Shown in pieces: positions 8,602 through 16,591 of a DNA stretch of 64,000 nt (position 1 is the first letter of the stretch; each line of letters begins with the position of its first letter). This DNA comes from Betaproteobacteria bacterium UBA5582. Lineage in GTDB: Bacteria > Pseudomonadota > Gammaproteobacteria > Burkholderiales > Rhodocyclaceae. The stretch spans positions 1 through 64,000 of the forward strand of contig DILW01000169.1 of the NCBI GenBank assembly GCA_002425245.1. The letters run 5' to 3'. The notes under the pieces are model-generated. The model was not told where the DNA came from. It searched no databases and was given only the letters and a program-made list of their open reading frames with translations. A program made the position numbers and the translations under genes.

Positions 8602-10050
8602 TCACGCCCTGCCCCCTTTCGGGAGCACTTCGGCACCACCGAAAAGCAGGCCGAGCCGCCTGATGGCATCGTCAATCTCCGGCGTGTGCGGGTTGCCGCA
8701 ATTCAGGCGCAGGCAGTTGCGGTACATGCCGCTTGGCGAAAACAGCGCTCCCGGCACATAGGAAAGGTTTTCGCGCAGGGCGCGGGCGTGGAGCTGCGTG
8801 GTATCGATCCACTCTGGCAGTTCGACCCACAGCACGTAGCCGGCCTGCGGCTGGGCGATGCGGGTGCTGGCCGGAAAGTAGCGGGCAACCGCCGCCTGCA
8901 TCGCCTCCACCTGATGCCGGTAGGCACGGCGCAAGCCGCGCAGGTGGCGGTCCATGGCGCCGGATTCAAGATATTCGGCGAGCACCATCTGGGTCAACGG
9001 ATTGGTGCCGCCGCTGGTGATCGTCTTCTGCAGGGCCACCGCCTGCCGATAGCGCCCGGCCGCGACAAAACCGATGCGCAGCGATGGCGACAGGCACTTG
9101 GAGAAGGATGCGCAGAGCATGACATTGCCAGTCGTGTCGAAAGCCTTCAGCGGCCACGGGCGCTGCTCGGAGAAATGCAGGTCGCCGTAGATGTCGTCCT
9201 CGATCACCGGGATGCCGCGCGCCGCGGTCAGCGCCGCCAGTCGGCGTTTCTTCTCGTCGGGCATGCTGCTGCCGAGCGGATTGCTGCCGTTGGAAACCAG
9301 CAGGCAGGCGGCGATGGCGCCGTTGCGCGACGCCAGTTCGAGGGCTTCGACCGACATCCCGGTACGCGGATCGCAGGGAATTTCCAGCGCCTTCAGGCCC
9401 AGGGTTTCGAGCAGCTGCAGCATCAGGTAATAGGCCGGCGATTCGACCGCCACCGTATCGCCGGGCTTGGTCACTGCCCGCAGGCAGAGGTTGAGCGCCT
9501 CGGTGCAGGAGTTGGTGATGATGAACTCCTCCGCCGCCAGGGGTCCGCCCCAGGCCAGCGAACGCCGGACCAGCTGGCGGACCAGCGCCGGCTGATCCAT
9601 GTTCACGTGGCTGTCCACCTCAAGCAGATGCGGATGCCGCCTGGCCACCCCGGCGTAGAGGCGATGCAGGGCAGCAATCGGCAACAGCGAATTGGCCGGC
9701 AAGGCCGCCGACAAAGGCGCCACGCCGGGGCGCGCGCCGGCCTGCAGGACGTGCACCAGGCGCTGTGAAATATCCACCGGCATTGGCGCATCCGGCGTTG
9801 ATCGCGTCAACGGCTCGCGGCGCATGGCCGAGGCCGGCCGGACAAAATAGCCCGATTGCGGGCGGGCCTCGACCAGGCCGCGTTCTTCCAGCTGGCGCAA
9901 GGCCTGCACCACGGTGGACACCGACAGCCGTCGCTCCTGCGCCAGGCGGCGCACCGAAGGGAGGCGCTCACCGTGGGTCAGGATGCCGTTGCTGATCATG
10001 CCGGCCAGTTCGCCGGCCAGTTTCTCGTAACGAAGCGGTTCTACGCTCAT
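8602..10050 (-). CDS. MocR-type (GntR/aminotransferase class I fusion) transcriptional regulator
   Basis: A 482-residue PLP-dependent regulator. The N-terminal winged helix of GntR type spans about residues 1-75 (LPSVRRLAQERRLSVSTVVQ). The aminotransferase-fold domain follows from about 110, with the PLP-lysine in SFSKCLSPSLRIGF and the phosphate/ring-binding block VIEDDIYGDLHFSEQRPWP. MocR proteins usually bind direct repeats and control a divergent gene, often with PLP or an amino compound as ligand. Here the divergent gene is a DUF2917 protein, and repeated TACAGTTGT elements lie between them. The effector is unknown. The motifs resemble the PdxR/YdcR type, but naming it would go too far. 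Confidence 0.88.
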   Translation of the reverse strand: MSVEPLRYEKLAGELAGMISNGILTHGERLPSVRRLAQERRLSVSTVVQALRQLEERGLVEARPQSGYFVRPASAMRREPLTRSTPDAPMPVDISQRLVHVLQAGARPGVAPLSAALPANSLLPIAALHRLYAGVARRHPHLLEVDSHVNMDQPALVRQLVRRSLAWGGPLAAEEFIITNSCTEALNLCLRAVTKPGDTVAVESPAYYLMLQLLETLGLKALEIPCDPRTGMSVEALELASRNGAIAACLLVSNGSNPLGSSMPDEKKRRLAALTAARGIPVIEDDIYGDLHFSEQRPWPLKAFDTTGNVMLCASFSKCLSPSLRIGFVAAGRYRQAVALQKTITSGGTNPLTQMVLAEYLESGAMDRHLRGLRRAYRHQVEAMQAAVARYFPASTRIAQPQAGYVLWVELPEWIDTTQLHARALRENLSYVPGALFSPSGMYRNCLRLNCGNPHTPEIDDAIRRLGLLFGGAEVLPKGGRA

Positions 10051-10058
10051 GGCTCACC

Positions 10059-10144
10059 GATACAGTTGTCATTGAATTCAACCAGTACAGTTGTTCTTTT
10101 AACAAACTGTAGTGGTCACAATTTTATTTCTGTGTGACTGTATC
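10059..10144. promoter_or_regulatory. Repeat-rich operator between MocR regulator and DUF2917 gene
   Basis: TACAGTTGT occurs at 10061-10069 and again at 10086-10094 as direct repeats 25 bp apart. A related inverted copy, ACAAACTGTA, is at 10102-10111. GATACAGT at 10059-10066 is mirrored by ACTGTATC at 10137-10144. Direct plus inverted half-sites at about two-turn spacing are what MocR dimers bind, so this is a probable auto- and cross-regulatory site. Confidence 0.55.
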
Positions 10145-10194
10145 AGTAATTGCGTCGCCCCTAAACTGTGCATGCATTCAGAAAGGAGATGCAG

Positions 10195-10524
10195 ATGAAG
10201 ATCGATCTAGGTGAAAGGGAATTGCAACTGCGGGAACACTGCCCGCTCCGACTGTCCGAAGCCAACGGCGTGACCGTTCGCTGCACCCGCGGCGTGCTAT
10301 GGATGACGATCACCGGCGACGCCGGCGACATTCTCCTGGCCAGCGGCGAAAGCTACCGCATTCGCGGCGCCGGGCGCATCGTCATCGAAAGCATCGGCGG
10401 CGATGCGAGCGTGCGTTTCGAGCACGGCGTCAGCATTCGCCTGGCCCGCGCCATGGCCCGCATCGGCGGCAAAATGCGCCGCCTGGTGGCCACCGCCATG
10501 GCGGCGGCGCGCCTGAGCGCCTGA
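10195..10524 (+). CDS. DUF2917 domain protein
   Basis: A 109-residue protein of the DUF2917 family, recognised from the small beta-rich core with GVTVRCTRGVLWMTITGD and GDILLASGESYRI (about residues 22-60). The start at 10195 is chosen because AAGGAG stands 6 bases before it; an in-frame GTG at 10168 lacks a ribosome site. The C-terminus is Ala/Arg-rich and helical. The biochemical function of DUF2917 is unknown. Its divergent position from a MocR regulator is the only functional hint and makes it the probable target of that regulator. Confidence 0.75.
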   Translation: MKIDLGERELQLREHCPLRLSEANGVTVRCTRGVLWMTITGDAGDILLASGESYRIRGAGRIVIESIGGDASVRFEHGVSIRLARAMARIGGKMRRLVATAMAAARLSA

Positions 10525-10530
10525 CCGACT

Positions 10531-11139
10531 TCAGGTCCCGAGATAGCGGCCAGCCTTGTGGTTGGCCGCCAGCACCAGATTCAGCGCCAGGGCGCCGACG
10601 ATGGACAGCGCCACGGTAAACGGATCGCGGATGTACAGGCCGGCAACCAGGATCAGCACGTCTGCCGCCATCTGCACCTTGCCCGCCGGCCAGCCGCGCG
10701 TGTTCTGCAGGTACAGCGCGAGCACGCCCAGACCGCCAAGGCTGGCCTTGTGGCGGATGATCATCAGCAAACCGACCCCGACCAGGAAACCGCCCATGAC
10801 CGCCGCGAACAGTCGGTCCACGTGCGCCAGCGTGACCACCGTCGGCAACACCGCCGTATAGACCGACAGCAGGCCAACGCAGAAGAAGGTCTTCAGCGTG
10901 AATACCGTCCCCATCGCCCGCCAGGCAAAGACGTAGAACGGCAGGTTGATCAGGAACACCACCCAGGCCATCGGCCAGTCGTAGATGTAATGCACCAGGA
11001 AGGCCAGGCCGACGGTACCGCCAGTGAGCAAGCCGGCATGCTGGAACAGCATCACCGCGAAGGCGACGAACATCGGCGCCACCAACAGCGCCTGCGCGTC
11101 CTCGAACAGGCTGTGGCGGGTGACCTGCTCCGGCTTCAT
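10531..11139 (-). CDS. YitT family membrane protein
   Basis: A 202-residue polytopic membrane protein with five to six hydrophobic segments. The YitT signature is visible as GGTVGLAFLVHYI near residue 40 and GGFLVGVGLLMIIRHKASLGG near residue 120. YitT proteins are widespread but their transport activity is not established. The start codon overlaps the stop of the upstream malonyl-CoA decarboxylase gene by 4 bases (ATGA type), so the two are translationally coupled. That may hint at a carboxylate-related substrate, which is inference only. Confidence 0.78.
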   Translation of the reverse strand: MKPEQVTRHSLFEDAQALLVAPMFVAFAVMLFQHAGLLTGGTVGLAFLVHYIYDWPMAWVVFLINLPFYVFAWRAMGTVFTLKTFFCVGLLSVYTAVLPTVVTLAHVDRLFAAVMGGFLVGVGLLMIIRHKASLGGLGVLALYLQNTRGWPAGKVQMAADVLILVAGLYIRDPFTVALSIVGALALNLVLAANHKAGRYLGT

Positions 11140-12473
11140 GCGGGCGCCACGGTTCGCGCCAGGCGACGCAGGGCCGGCGACATGGCGATGCGCCCGGCGC
11201 CGGCAAAGGCTTCGAGGTTGCTTTCGAGCTCGTCCGGGTCGTAGCAGTAATTGACCATCATCCCGAAAGACTGGGCAAAGCCCTTGGCCGAGGTGTCGGC
11301 CAGGAAGTTGAGGCGCTCGACCCGCGCACCGTTACCCAGGTGGAAACGCGATACCGGATCATAAGGCGGACCGTCCGCCTGCCCACCGCGCTTGGCATTG
11401 GCCAGATAGCGGGCAGCCAGACGGGTCAGCGGCTCGCGCAACTGGCGCAGCTGATCGCGCTCGCCGGCCCAGGCGCCACTCGTCAGTTCATCCAGGCTCA
11501 GGCCGATGCCTGCTTCCACCAGCACCTGCGGGTTGCGCCGGACCCACCCGGCCAGCGCCGGGATCGGCGACAGGGTGGCGAACTTGTCGAGTTTCGGGAA
11601 ATCGCGCTTGAGATCGTCGATCACCCGCTTGAGCAGGAAACTGCCGAAGGACACGCCGCGCAAACCGACCTGGGTATTGGAAATCGAATAGAAGATGGCG
11701 GTATCGGCCTTGCGGTTGTCGAATACCGGCGCCTGCTCGTCGAGCAGCTCCTGGACATTGCCGGCCAGATGGTCGGTCAGCGCCACTTCCACGAAAATCA
11801 GCGGCTCGGCCGGCATGCGGGGATGGAAGAAGGCATACAGCCGGCGGTCGGCATCGAGGCGGTTCTTCAGGTCGGTCCAAGACTGGATCTCGTGCACCGC
11901 CTCGTATTCGATCAGCTTTTCCAGTAGCGCCGCCGGCGAATTCCAGGTCAAACGCTGCAGTTCGAGGAAGCCAACGTCGAACCACGCCGACAGCCGGGAT
12001 TCCAGCTCGCGGTCGAGGACCGCCAGTTCGCGGTCGTTCTCCAGGTAGCGCAGCAGGTCGGCACGCAGGTCGACGAGGAACTTCACGCCCTGCGGAATGG
12101 CGTTGAACTGGGTCATGATGCGGATGCGCGACGAACGCATCGCCGTGCGCAGAGCCGCTTCCGCCCGCCATTGACCATCGCTGCCTACCGCCGCCTGGTA
12201 AGCCGCATGCGCCGCGGCGACCTTGGCCGGATCGGGCCCGAACTCCAGCGCGATCAGTTTGAGAAACTGCTGCCGGCCGGCGTCGTCCAGGCCCAGGTAG
12301 GTTTCGGCCAGCCGGGCGGCGCGGGCCCGCGCCGACACTTCACCCCCCTGCCCGGCCGCGCACTCGCGCAACTGGGCGCGCAGACGCTCCAGACCGCGAC
12401 CGGTCAGGCGGCTCGGATTGCCGCCCGGGGTCATCAGCGAACGCAATCTGCCTACCAAACCATGATTGTTCAT
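11136..12473 (-). CDS. Malonyl-CoA decarboxylase
   Basis: Decarboxylates malonyl-CoA to acetyl-CoA, used to grow on malonate or to keep malonyl-CoA low. At 445 residues it has the expected size. The N-terminal half is a helical bundle. The catalytic acetyltransferase-like half has the family blocks FFHPRMPAEPLIFVEVAL, FYSISNTQVGLRGVSFG, FATLSPIPALAGW and, near the end, SFGMMVNYCYDPDELE. There is no matA/B or malonate transporter next to it. The only partner is the coupled YitT gene. It is divergent from the PaaI-type thioesterase, another acyl-CoA enzyme. Confidence 0.92.
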   Translation of the reverse strand: MNNHGLVGRLRSLMTPGGNPSRLTGRGLERLRAQLRECAAGQGGEVSARARAARLAETYLGLDDAGRQQFLKLIALEFGPDPAKVAAAHAAYQAAVGSDGQWRAEAALRTAMRSSRIRIMTQFNAIPQGVKFLVDLRADLLRYLENDRELAVLDRELESRLSAWFDVGFLELQRLTWNSPAALLEKLIEYEAVHEIQSWTDLKNRLDADRRLYAFFHPRMPAEPLIFVEVALTDHLAGNVQELLDEQAPVFDNRKADTAIFYSISNTQVGLRGVSFGSFLLKRVIDDLKRDFPKLDKFATLSPIPALAGWVRRNPQVLVEAGIGLSLDELTSGAWAGERDQLRQLREPLTRLAARYLANAKRGGQADGPPYDPVSRFHLGNGARVERLNFLADTSAKGFAQSFGMMVNYCYDPDELESNLEAFAGAGRIAMSPALRRLARTVAPA

Positions 12474-12649
12474 CAGCCTCTCTCCTTGCCGCCATTTTGC
12501 CCGAGAAGGCCGGCCACGTCAGCGTCGGCAAGCGATGCGCGGGACCGCTGGCGACTTTTGCACGCAAGCTGTCCACCCCTGCAATCGCCAGCGCGCCCCG
12601 GGCTGCTCTATCATCGTTTGACGATATTCAATTAACAAGGAGACAGCAA

Positions 12650-13111
12650 ATGCCAGCATTTCAGGATTTCTACCCGGAGAACGTCGCCCACTGCTACGGC
12701 TGCGGCCGGCTCAACGAACACGGGCACCAGATCAAGACGCACTGGGACGGCGACGAAACCGTCACCCGTTTCACCCCGCGGCCTGAACACACCGCCATTC
12801 CCGGGTTTGTCTATGGCGGCCTGCTCGCCTCGCTGATCGACTGCCACGGTACCGGCTCGGCTGCCGCCGCCATGTACCGCGCGGAGAACCGGGCGATGGA
12901 CAGCGAACCGCCGTTCCGCTTCGTCACCGCATCGCTGCATGTCGATTACCTGAAGCCCACCCCACTCGGCCCGGAACTCGAAATCCGCGGCCGGATCAAG
13001 GAAATCCGCGGGCGCAAGGTGATCGTCGAAGCCACCGTCTATGCCGAAGGCGTTGCCACTGCCCGCGGCGAAATCGTCGCCGCCCAGATGCCGCCCAGCT
13101 TCGCGGCCTGA
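12650..13111 (+). CDS. PaaI-family hotdog thioesterase
   Basis: A 153-residue single hotdog domain. Family features are HCYGCGRLNEHGHQIKTHW at the N-terminus and the active-site segment IPGFVYGGLLASLIDCHGTG (about residues 49-68), where PaaI enzymes carry the catalytic acidic residue on the long helix. The start at 12650 has AAGGAG 8 bases upstream; the open frame before it overlaps the divergent gene's leader and is not supported. It probably hydrolyses an acyl- or aryl-CoA, but the substrate is unknown. It is divergent from malonyl-CoA decarboxylase. Confidence 0.82.
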   Translation: MPAFQDFYPENVAHCYGCGRLNEHGHQIKTHWDGDETVTRFTPRPEHTAIPGFVYGGLLASLIDCHGTGSAAAAMYRAENRAMDSEPPFRFVTASLHVDYLKPTPLGPELEIRGRIKEIRGRKVIVEATVYAEGVATARGEIVAAQMPPSFAA

Positions 13112-13201
13112 ACCCACGGCAACACATCGTTACAGACGTCCCCTGTAAAAACACGGGGGGCGTCGGCACAATGGCGGCATCCCAACTCGGACACCGCCGC
13201 C

Positions 13202-14143
13202 ATGACCCCGGAAAACGCCATCCTCACCATCAGCCTGTTTGCCGCCTTTGCCGACGGCAGCAACGACGATCGCGAACGCGAACACATCCGCCGCTTTGCC
13301 GAATCAATGGGCGGCGATGCCCCCGAACTCCCCCGGCTCTACCAGGATGTCCTGTTCAAGCGGGTCACGCTCGACAGCGCCGTGAACGCCCTGGGCGAAC
13401 TCGGGCAACGCCAGTTCGCCTACGAAATGGCCGTCTGCGTCTGCGATGCCGACGGCGTCCAGAGCACCGCCGAACAGGCTTTCCTGGCCGACCTCAAGCG
13501 CCGCCTCGGCCTTGAAGGCGATGCCGAAGTCGCCGCCTTCGCCAGCCAGGCCGACACGCTCGCCGCCACCGCTGCCGCCCCGGCAGTAGCCGCAACCGCG
13601 GCTGCCGTGGCCATGCCGACGGTCAATGAGGCCGAACTCGACAAATCCATCCTCAACTACTCCATCCTCAACGGCGCCCTCGAACTGCTGCCGCAATCCT
13701 GGGCTTCGGTGGCGATCATCCCGCTGCAGGTGAAGATGGTCTATCGCATCGGCAAAGCCTACGGCGTCGAACTCGACCAGGGTCACATCAAGGAATTCCT
13801 CGCCACCGTCGGCGTCGGCCTGACCTCGCAATACCTCGAACAATTCGGCCGCAAGCTGCTCGGTGGCCTGCTCGGCAAGATGGCCGGCAAAACCGCTGGC
13901 CGGATCGGCGGCGCCGCCACCGGCATGGCCTTCTCCTTCGCCAGCACCTATGCGCTCGGCCAGGTCGCCAAACGCTATTACGCCGGCGGCAGGCAAATGA
14001 GCACGCAACTGCTGCAGGAAAGCTTCCAGGGCCTGCTCGGCCCGGCCAAGCAGATGCAGACCCAGTACCTGCCGCAAATCCAGCAACGGGCGCAGACGCT
14101 GGACGCCACCCAGATCATGAACCTGGTCCGCACCGGCGTCTGA
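13202..14143 (+). CDS. TerB-like / DUF697 two-domain protein
   Basis: A 313-residue protein. The N-terminal part (about residues 3-110) is a TerB-like helical domain, seen in the acidic helix pair around LFAAFADGSNDDREREHIRR and CDADGVQSTAEQAFLADLKR. An Ala-rich linker spans about 120-140. The second part (about 150-255) is DUF697-like, with KMVYRIGKAYGVELD and glycine-rich hydrophobic helices (LLGGLLGKMAGKTAGRIGG) that could insert in a membrane. DUF697 is usually fused to GTPases (YcjF/Era-like). A TerB fusion suggests membrane-stress or metal-related sensing, but no function is proven. There is no clear ribosome site before the ATG, so the start is less certain. Confidence 0.7.
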   Translation: MTPENAILTISLFAAFADGSNDDREREHIRRFAESMGGDAPELPRLYQDVLFKRVTLDSAVNALGELGQRQFAYEMAVCVCDADGVQSTAEQAFLADLKRRLGLEGDAEVAAFASQADTLAATAAAPAVAATAAAVAMPTVNEAELDKSILNYSILNGALELLPQSWASVAIIPLQVKMVYRIGKAYGVELDQGHIKEFLATVGVGLTSQYLEQFGRKLLGGLLGKMAGKTAGRIGGAATGMAFSFASTYALGQVAKRYYAGGRQMSTQLLQESFQGLLGPAKQMQTQYLPQIQQRAQTLDATQIMNLVRTGV

Positions 14144-14147
14144 CGCC

Positions 14148-15227
14148 ATGGGCAAGCTGCTCGCCGCACTGCTGCTCGCCCTGGCTGCCACCGGCTGCAG
14201 CACGGTCAACACCGGCTACGACCCGAGCAAGCCGCACCATCGGCCGGAGGGCTTCGTGAACAACGATCCGGCCGTGCGCGGCGGCAGCTCGCCCTGGTAC
14301 GAAATCATGCTGCGCCGCTGGCGCGGCGATTTCCGCCCGCTCGCCGAGCCGGCCGGCGGCTACGCTGCCTTTGCCGAACGCTGGCGGGCAACCCCGGACC
14401 GCGCCCAGCTCGACGACCCGGCCGGCCCACCGCGCATCACTTGGCTCGGCCATGCCGCGATGCTGGTGCAGGCGGACGGGCGCAACATCCTGATCGACCC
14501 CAACTTGTCCGACTTTGCCGGCCCGGTATCCTGGCTCTCGGCAAAGCGCCAGGTGGCGCCGCCGCTCACCGTCGCCGAACTGCCGCGCATCGACTTGGTG
14601 CTGATCTCCCACAACCACTACGACCACCTCGACGAACCCACCCTGCGCGCCCTGCTCGATCGCGGCGACACGCCCGAATTCATCGTCCCGCTGGGCGTCA
14701 AGGCCTGGTTCGACCAACTCGGCAGCAGCCGGGTCCGCGAACTGGACTGGTGGCAAGTCGTCGAATTCGACGGCCTGCGCATTCATTTCACCCCGGCCCA
14801 GCACTGGAGCAAACGCACGCCCTTCGACACCAACGCCACCCTGTGGGGCGGCTTCCACCTCGACATCACCCATCGCGGGCAGCGCAGCACCTTCCTCTAT
14901 ACCGGCGACACCGGTTATTCCGCCGATTTTCGCGAAATCCGCCGCCAGCTCGGCCCGGTCGACCTGCTGGCCGTACCCATCGGCGCTTACGAGCCGCGCG
15001 ACTTCATGCGCCGGCAGCACAACAACCCGGACGAAGCCGTGCAGATCCTGGAAGACACCGAAGCGCGCCACGCCATCGGCGTCCATTGGGGCAGCTTTGC
15101 GATATCTCAGGAGAGTTTCGACCAGCCCCCGCGCGATGTTGCCGCCGCCCTCGAACGCCGGAAACTCCCCGCCGCCCGCTTCTGGCTGCCGCGCCAGGGC
15201 GAGACCCGCAACTTCCCCGGATACTGA
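14148..15227 (+). CDS. MBL-fold metallo-hydrolase lipoprotein (RomA/NAPE-PLD-like)
   Basis: A 359-residue exported lipoprotein. The signal peptide ends in a lipobox (LAATGCS, Cys about residue 17). The metallo-beta-lactamase fold has the first metal motif HNHYDHLDE (about residues 156-164) preceded by the strand ITWLGHAAMLVQADG. Later ligands sit in YTGDTGYSADF and HWGSFA near the C-terminus. This RomA/NAPE-PLD-like branch of the fold hydrolyses phosphodiester or lactone bonds; the substrate here is unknown. The start is 4 bases after the stop of the TerB/DUF697 gene, so the two are likely cotranscribed and may work together at the envelope. Confidence 0.83.
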   Translation: MGKLLAALLLALAATGCSTVNTGYDPSKPHHRPEGFVNNDPAVRGGSSPWYEIMLRRWRGDFRPLAEPAGGYAAFAERWRATPDRAQLDDPAGPPRITWLGHAAMLVQADGRNILIDPNLSDFAGPVSWLSAKRQVAPPLTVAELPRIDLVLISHNHYDHLDEPTLRALLDRGDTPEFIVPLGVKAWFDQLGSSRVRELDWWQVVEFDGLRIHFTPAQHWSKRTPFDTNATLWGGFHLDITHRGQRSTFLYTGDTGYSADFREIRRQLGPVDLLAVPIGAYEPRDFMRRQHNNPDEAVQILEDTEARHAIGVHWGSFAISQESFDQPPRDVAAALERRKLPAARFWLPRQGETRNFPGY

Positions 15228-15242
15228 TTTTTCACAAAGGGC

Positions 15243-15271
15243 TTGGCAAGACGCCAATCAGGCATTAGAAT
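15243..15271 (+). promoter_or_regulatory. Sigma-70 promoter of tRNA-Leu
   Basis: TTGGCA at 15243-15248 and TAGAAT at 15266-15271 are separated by exactly 17 bases. The tRNA gene begins 18 bases after the -10 element. Confidence 0.65.
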
Positions 15272-15289
15272 CCGCGCCTTTCGACGCCT

Positions 15290-15374
<85 letters not shown>

Positions 15375-15429
15375 ACGAAAAAATCGGAGAATCGCCTCGT
15401 TTCTCCGTGTCCGCGCAATACGGACCAAT

Positions 15430-15514
15430 GCTCTGGTGGTGAAATTGGTAGACACGCTATCTTGAGGGGGTAGTGCCGCAAGGTGTGCGAGTTCGAGTCT
15501 CGCCCAGAGCACCA
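15430..15514 (+). tRNA. tRNA-Leu (anticodon GAG)
   Basis: Class-II tRNA of 85 nt with an encoded CCA end. The acceptor GCTCTGG pairs with CCAGAGC. The anticodon stem CTATC/GGTAG holds the loop TTGAGGG, giving GAG. The variable arm TGCCGCAAGGTGTGC is long as expected for leucine. It lies 55 bases after the other tRNA-Leu gene and is probably on the same transcript. Confidence 0.95.
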
Positions 15515-15556
15515 GGAAACGCTATCCTCAGCGCTTTCCTCTCCACGCTCCGCAAC

Positions 15557-16189
15557 ATGACACAAACCACCTGGTTCGCCTTCTTCATTGCCTGCTGGGT
15601 CATCAGTCTTTCGCCCGGCGCTGGCGCCATCGCCTCGATGTCCTCCGGGCTCAGCTTCGGCTTCCGCCGCGGATTCTGGAACGCCATCGGCCTGCAGATC
15701 GCGCTTCTGCTGCAGATTGCCATCGTGGCCGCCGGCGTCGGTGCCATCCTGGCCACCTCCGAAATCGCCTTCGCCATCATCAAATGGTTCGGCGTCGCCT
15801 ACCTACTCTACCTCGGCTGGAAACAATGGATGGCGCCGACCGGCGATTTCGCCACCGAAAACGTCGATCCCCGCCGCGGCCGCCCGGCGGCCCTGATGCT
15901 GCGCGGCTTCATCGTCAACGCCAGCAACCCCAAGGCCATCGTCTTCATCCTCGCCGTACTGCCGCAATTCCTCGATTCGACCCGACCGCTGCTGCCGCAA
16001 TACCTGACCATGGCGATCACCATGGTCGTCGTCGACCTCGTCGTCATGGCCGGCTACACCGGCCTGGCCGCCCGCGTGTTACGGCTGCTGCGCGCGCCGG
16101 GTCAGCAACGCCTGCTCAACCGGATCTTCGGCGGCCTGTTCGGCGCCGCCGCTGCCCTGCTCGCTACCGTCAGGCAGGCAACGCAATAA
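15557..16189 (+). CDS. LysE/RhtB family amino-acid exporter
   Basis: A 210-residue inner-membrane exporter with six hydrophobic segments. The LysE family signature is at the N-terminus: LSPGAGAIASMSSGLSFGFRRG (about residues 18-39, here with GAGA where many members have GPNM), plus NASNPKAIVFILAVLPQF (about 127-144). Such proteins export basic or neutral amino acids or homoserine lactones; the substrate is not determinable. The ATG at 15557 is chosen because frames further upstream run into the tRNA. No regulator is adjacent. Confidence 0.85.
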   Translation: MTQTTWFAFFIACWVISLSPGAGAIASMSSGLSFGFRRGFWNAIGLQIALLLQIAIVAAGVGAILATSEIAFAIIKWFGVAYLLYLGWKQWMAPTGDFATENVDPRRGRPAALMLRGFIVNASNPKAIVFILAVLPQFLDSTRPLLPQYLTMAITMVVVDLVVMAGYTGLAARVLRLLRAPGQQRLLNRIFGGLFGAAAALLATVRQATQ

Positions 16190-16242
16190 CACGGCATCGA
16201 ATTTGCTTACAGGGGTTCTCTGCTTGTCCTGAGCAGCGTTTT

Positions 16243-16260
16243 CTGTCGGAAAGCCGACAG
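16243..16260. repeat. Palindrome CTGTCGGAAAGCCGACAG upstream of the Nif11-like gene
   Basis: A 7-bp perfect arm (CTGTCGG / CCGACAG) flanks the core AAAG. With flanks it matches the element at about 55743-55768 between tig and clpP at 21 of 26 positions. It is either an operator shared by dispersed genes or a small repetitive palindrome. It lies 54 bases before the Nif11-like start. Confidence 0.55.
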
Positions 16261-16313
16261 ACGCCAACAGGGCAACAGTTCAACCACCAACGCAAACTCT
16301 CAGGAGAAACCCG

Positions 16314-16532
16314 ATGTCCGTTGCCAACATCAAGGCATTTTCCGACAAAGCCCGGGCCGACGCCGCCCTCGGCGAAGCGCTCAAGGCCTGCCAGAAACTG
16401 AAGGAACTACGCACGCTCGCCCGCGAACACGGATTCGAATTCGACGAAGACTCGCTCTACCCGCCGAACGAACCGCAATTCACCGCGGAACAGCTCTCCG
16501 AACGCTTGGTCAAGAACCTCCTGCCCAGCTGA
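16314..16532 (+). CDS. Small Nif11-like protein, 72 aa
   Basis: The sequence fits the Nif11 domain almost over its full length: MSVANIKAFSDKARADAALG at the start, then a helical stretch and LAREHGFEFDEDSLYP at about residues 36-51. Nif11 domains occur in nitrogen-fixation proteins of unknown role and as long leader peptides of ribosomal natural products. Here there is no Cys/Ser/Thr-rich core after the domain and no Gly-Gly cleavage site, and no modifying enzyme is adjacent, so a stand-alone Nif11 protein is more likely than a RiPP precursor. AGGAG stands 8 bases before the ATG. The gene is preceded by a palindrome and followed by a hairpin, so it is an independent unit. Confidence 0.68.
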   Translation: MSVANIKAFSDKARADAALGEALKACQKLKELRTLAREHGFEFDEDSLYPPNEPQFTAEQLSERLVKNLLPS

Positions 16533-16537
16533 AGGTG

Positions 16538-16569
16538 AGAACAGGCCGGGAGCAATCCCGGCCCGTTCT
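16538..16569 (+). terminator. Stem-loop after the Nif11-like gene
   Basis: AGAAC-A-GGCCGGGA and TCCCGGCC-C-GTTCT form a 13-bp stem with a GCAA tetraloop directly after the stop codon. There is no U-tract, so it may stabilise the small mRNA as much as terminate it. Confidence 0.55.
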
Positions 16570-16591
16570 GTAGTGACCCAGCCAAACCCGC

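Noticed and set aside
16314..16532. The Nif11-like gene considered as a RiPP precursor.
   Set aside because: There is no core peptide after the leader-like domain, no double-glycine site and no modification enzyme or exporter of that type nearby.
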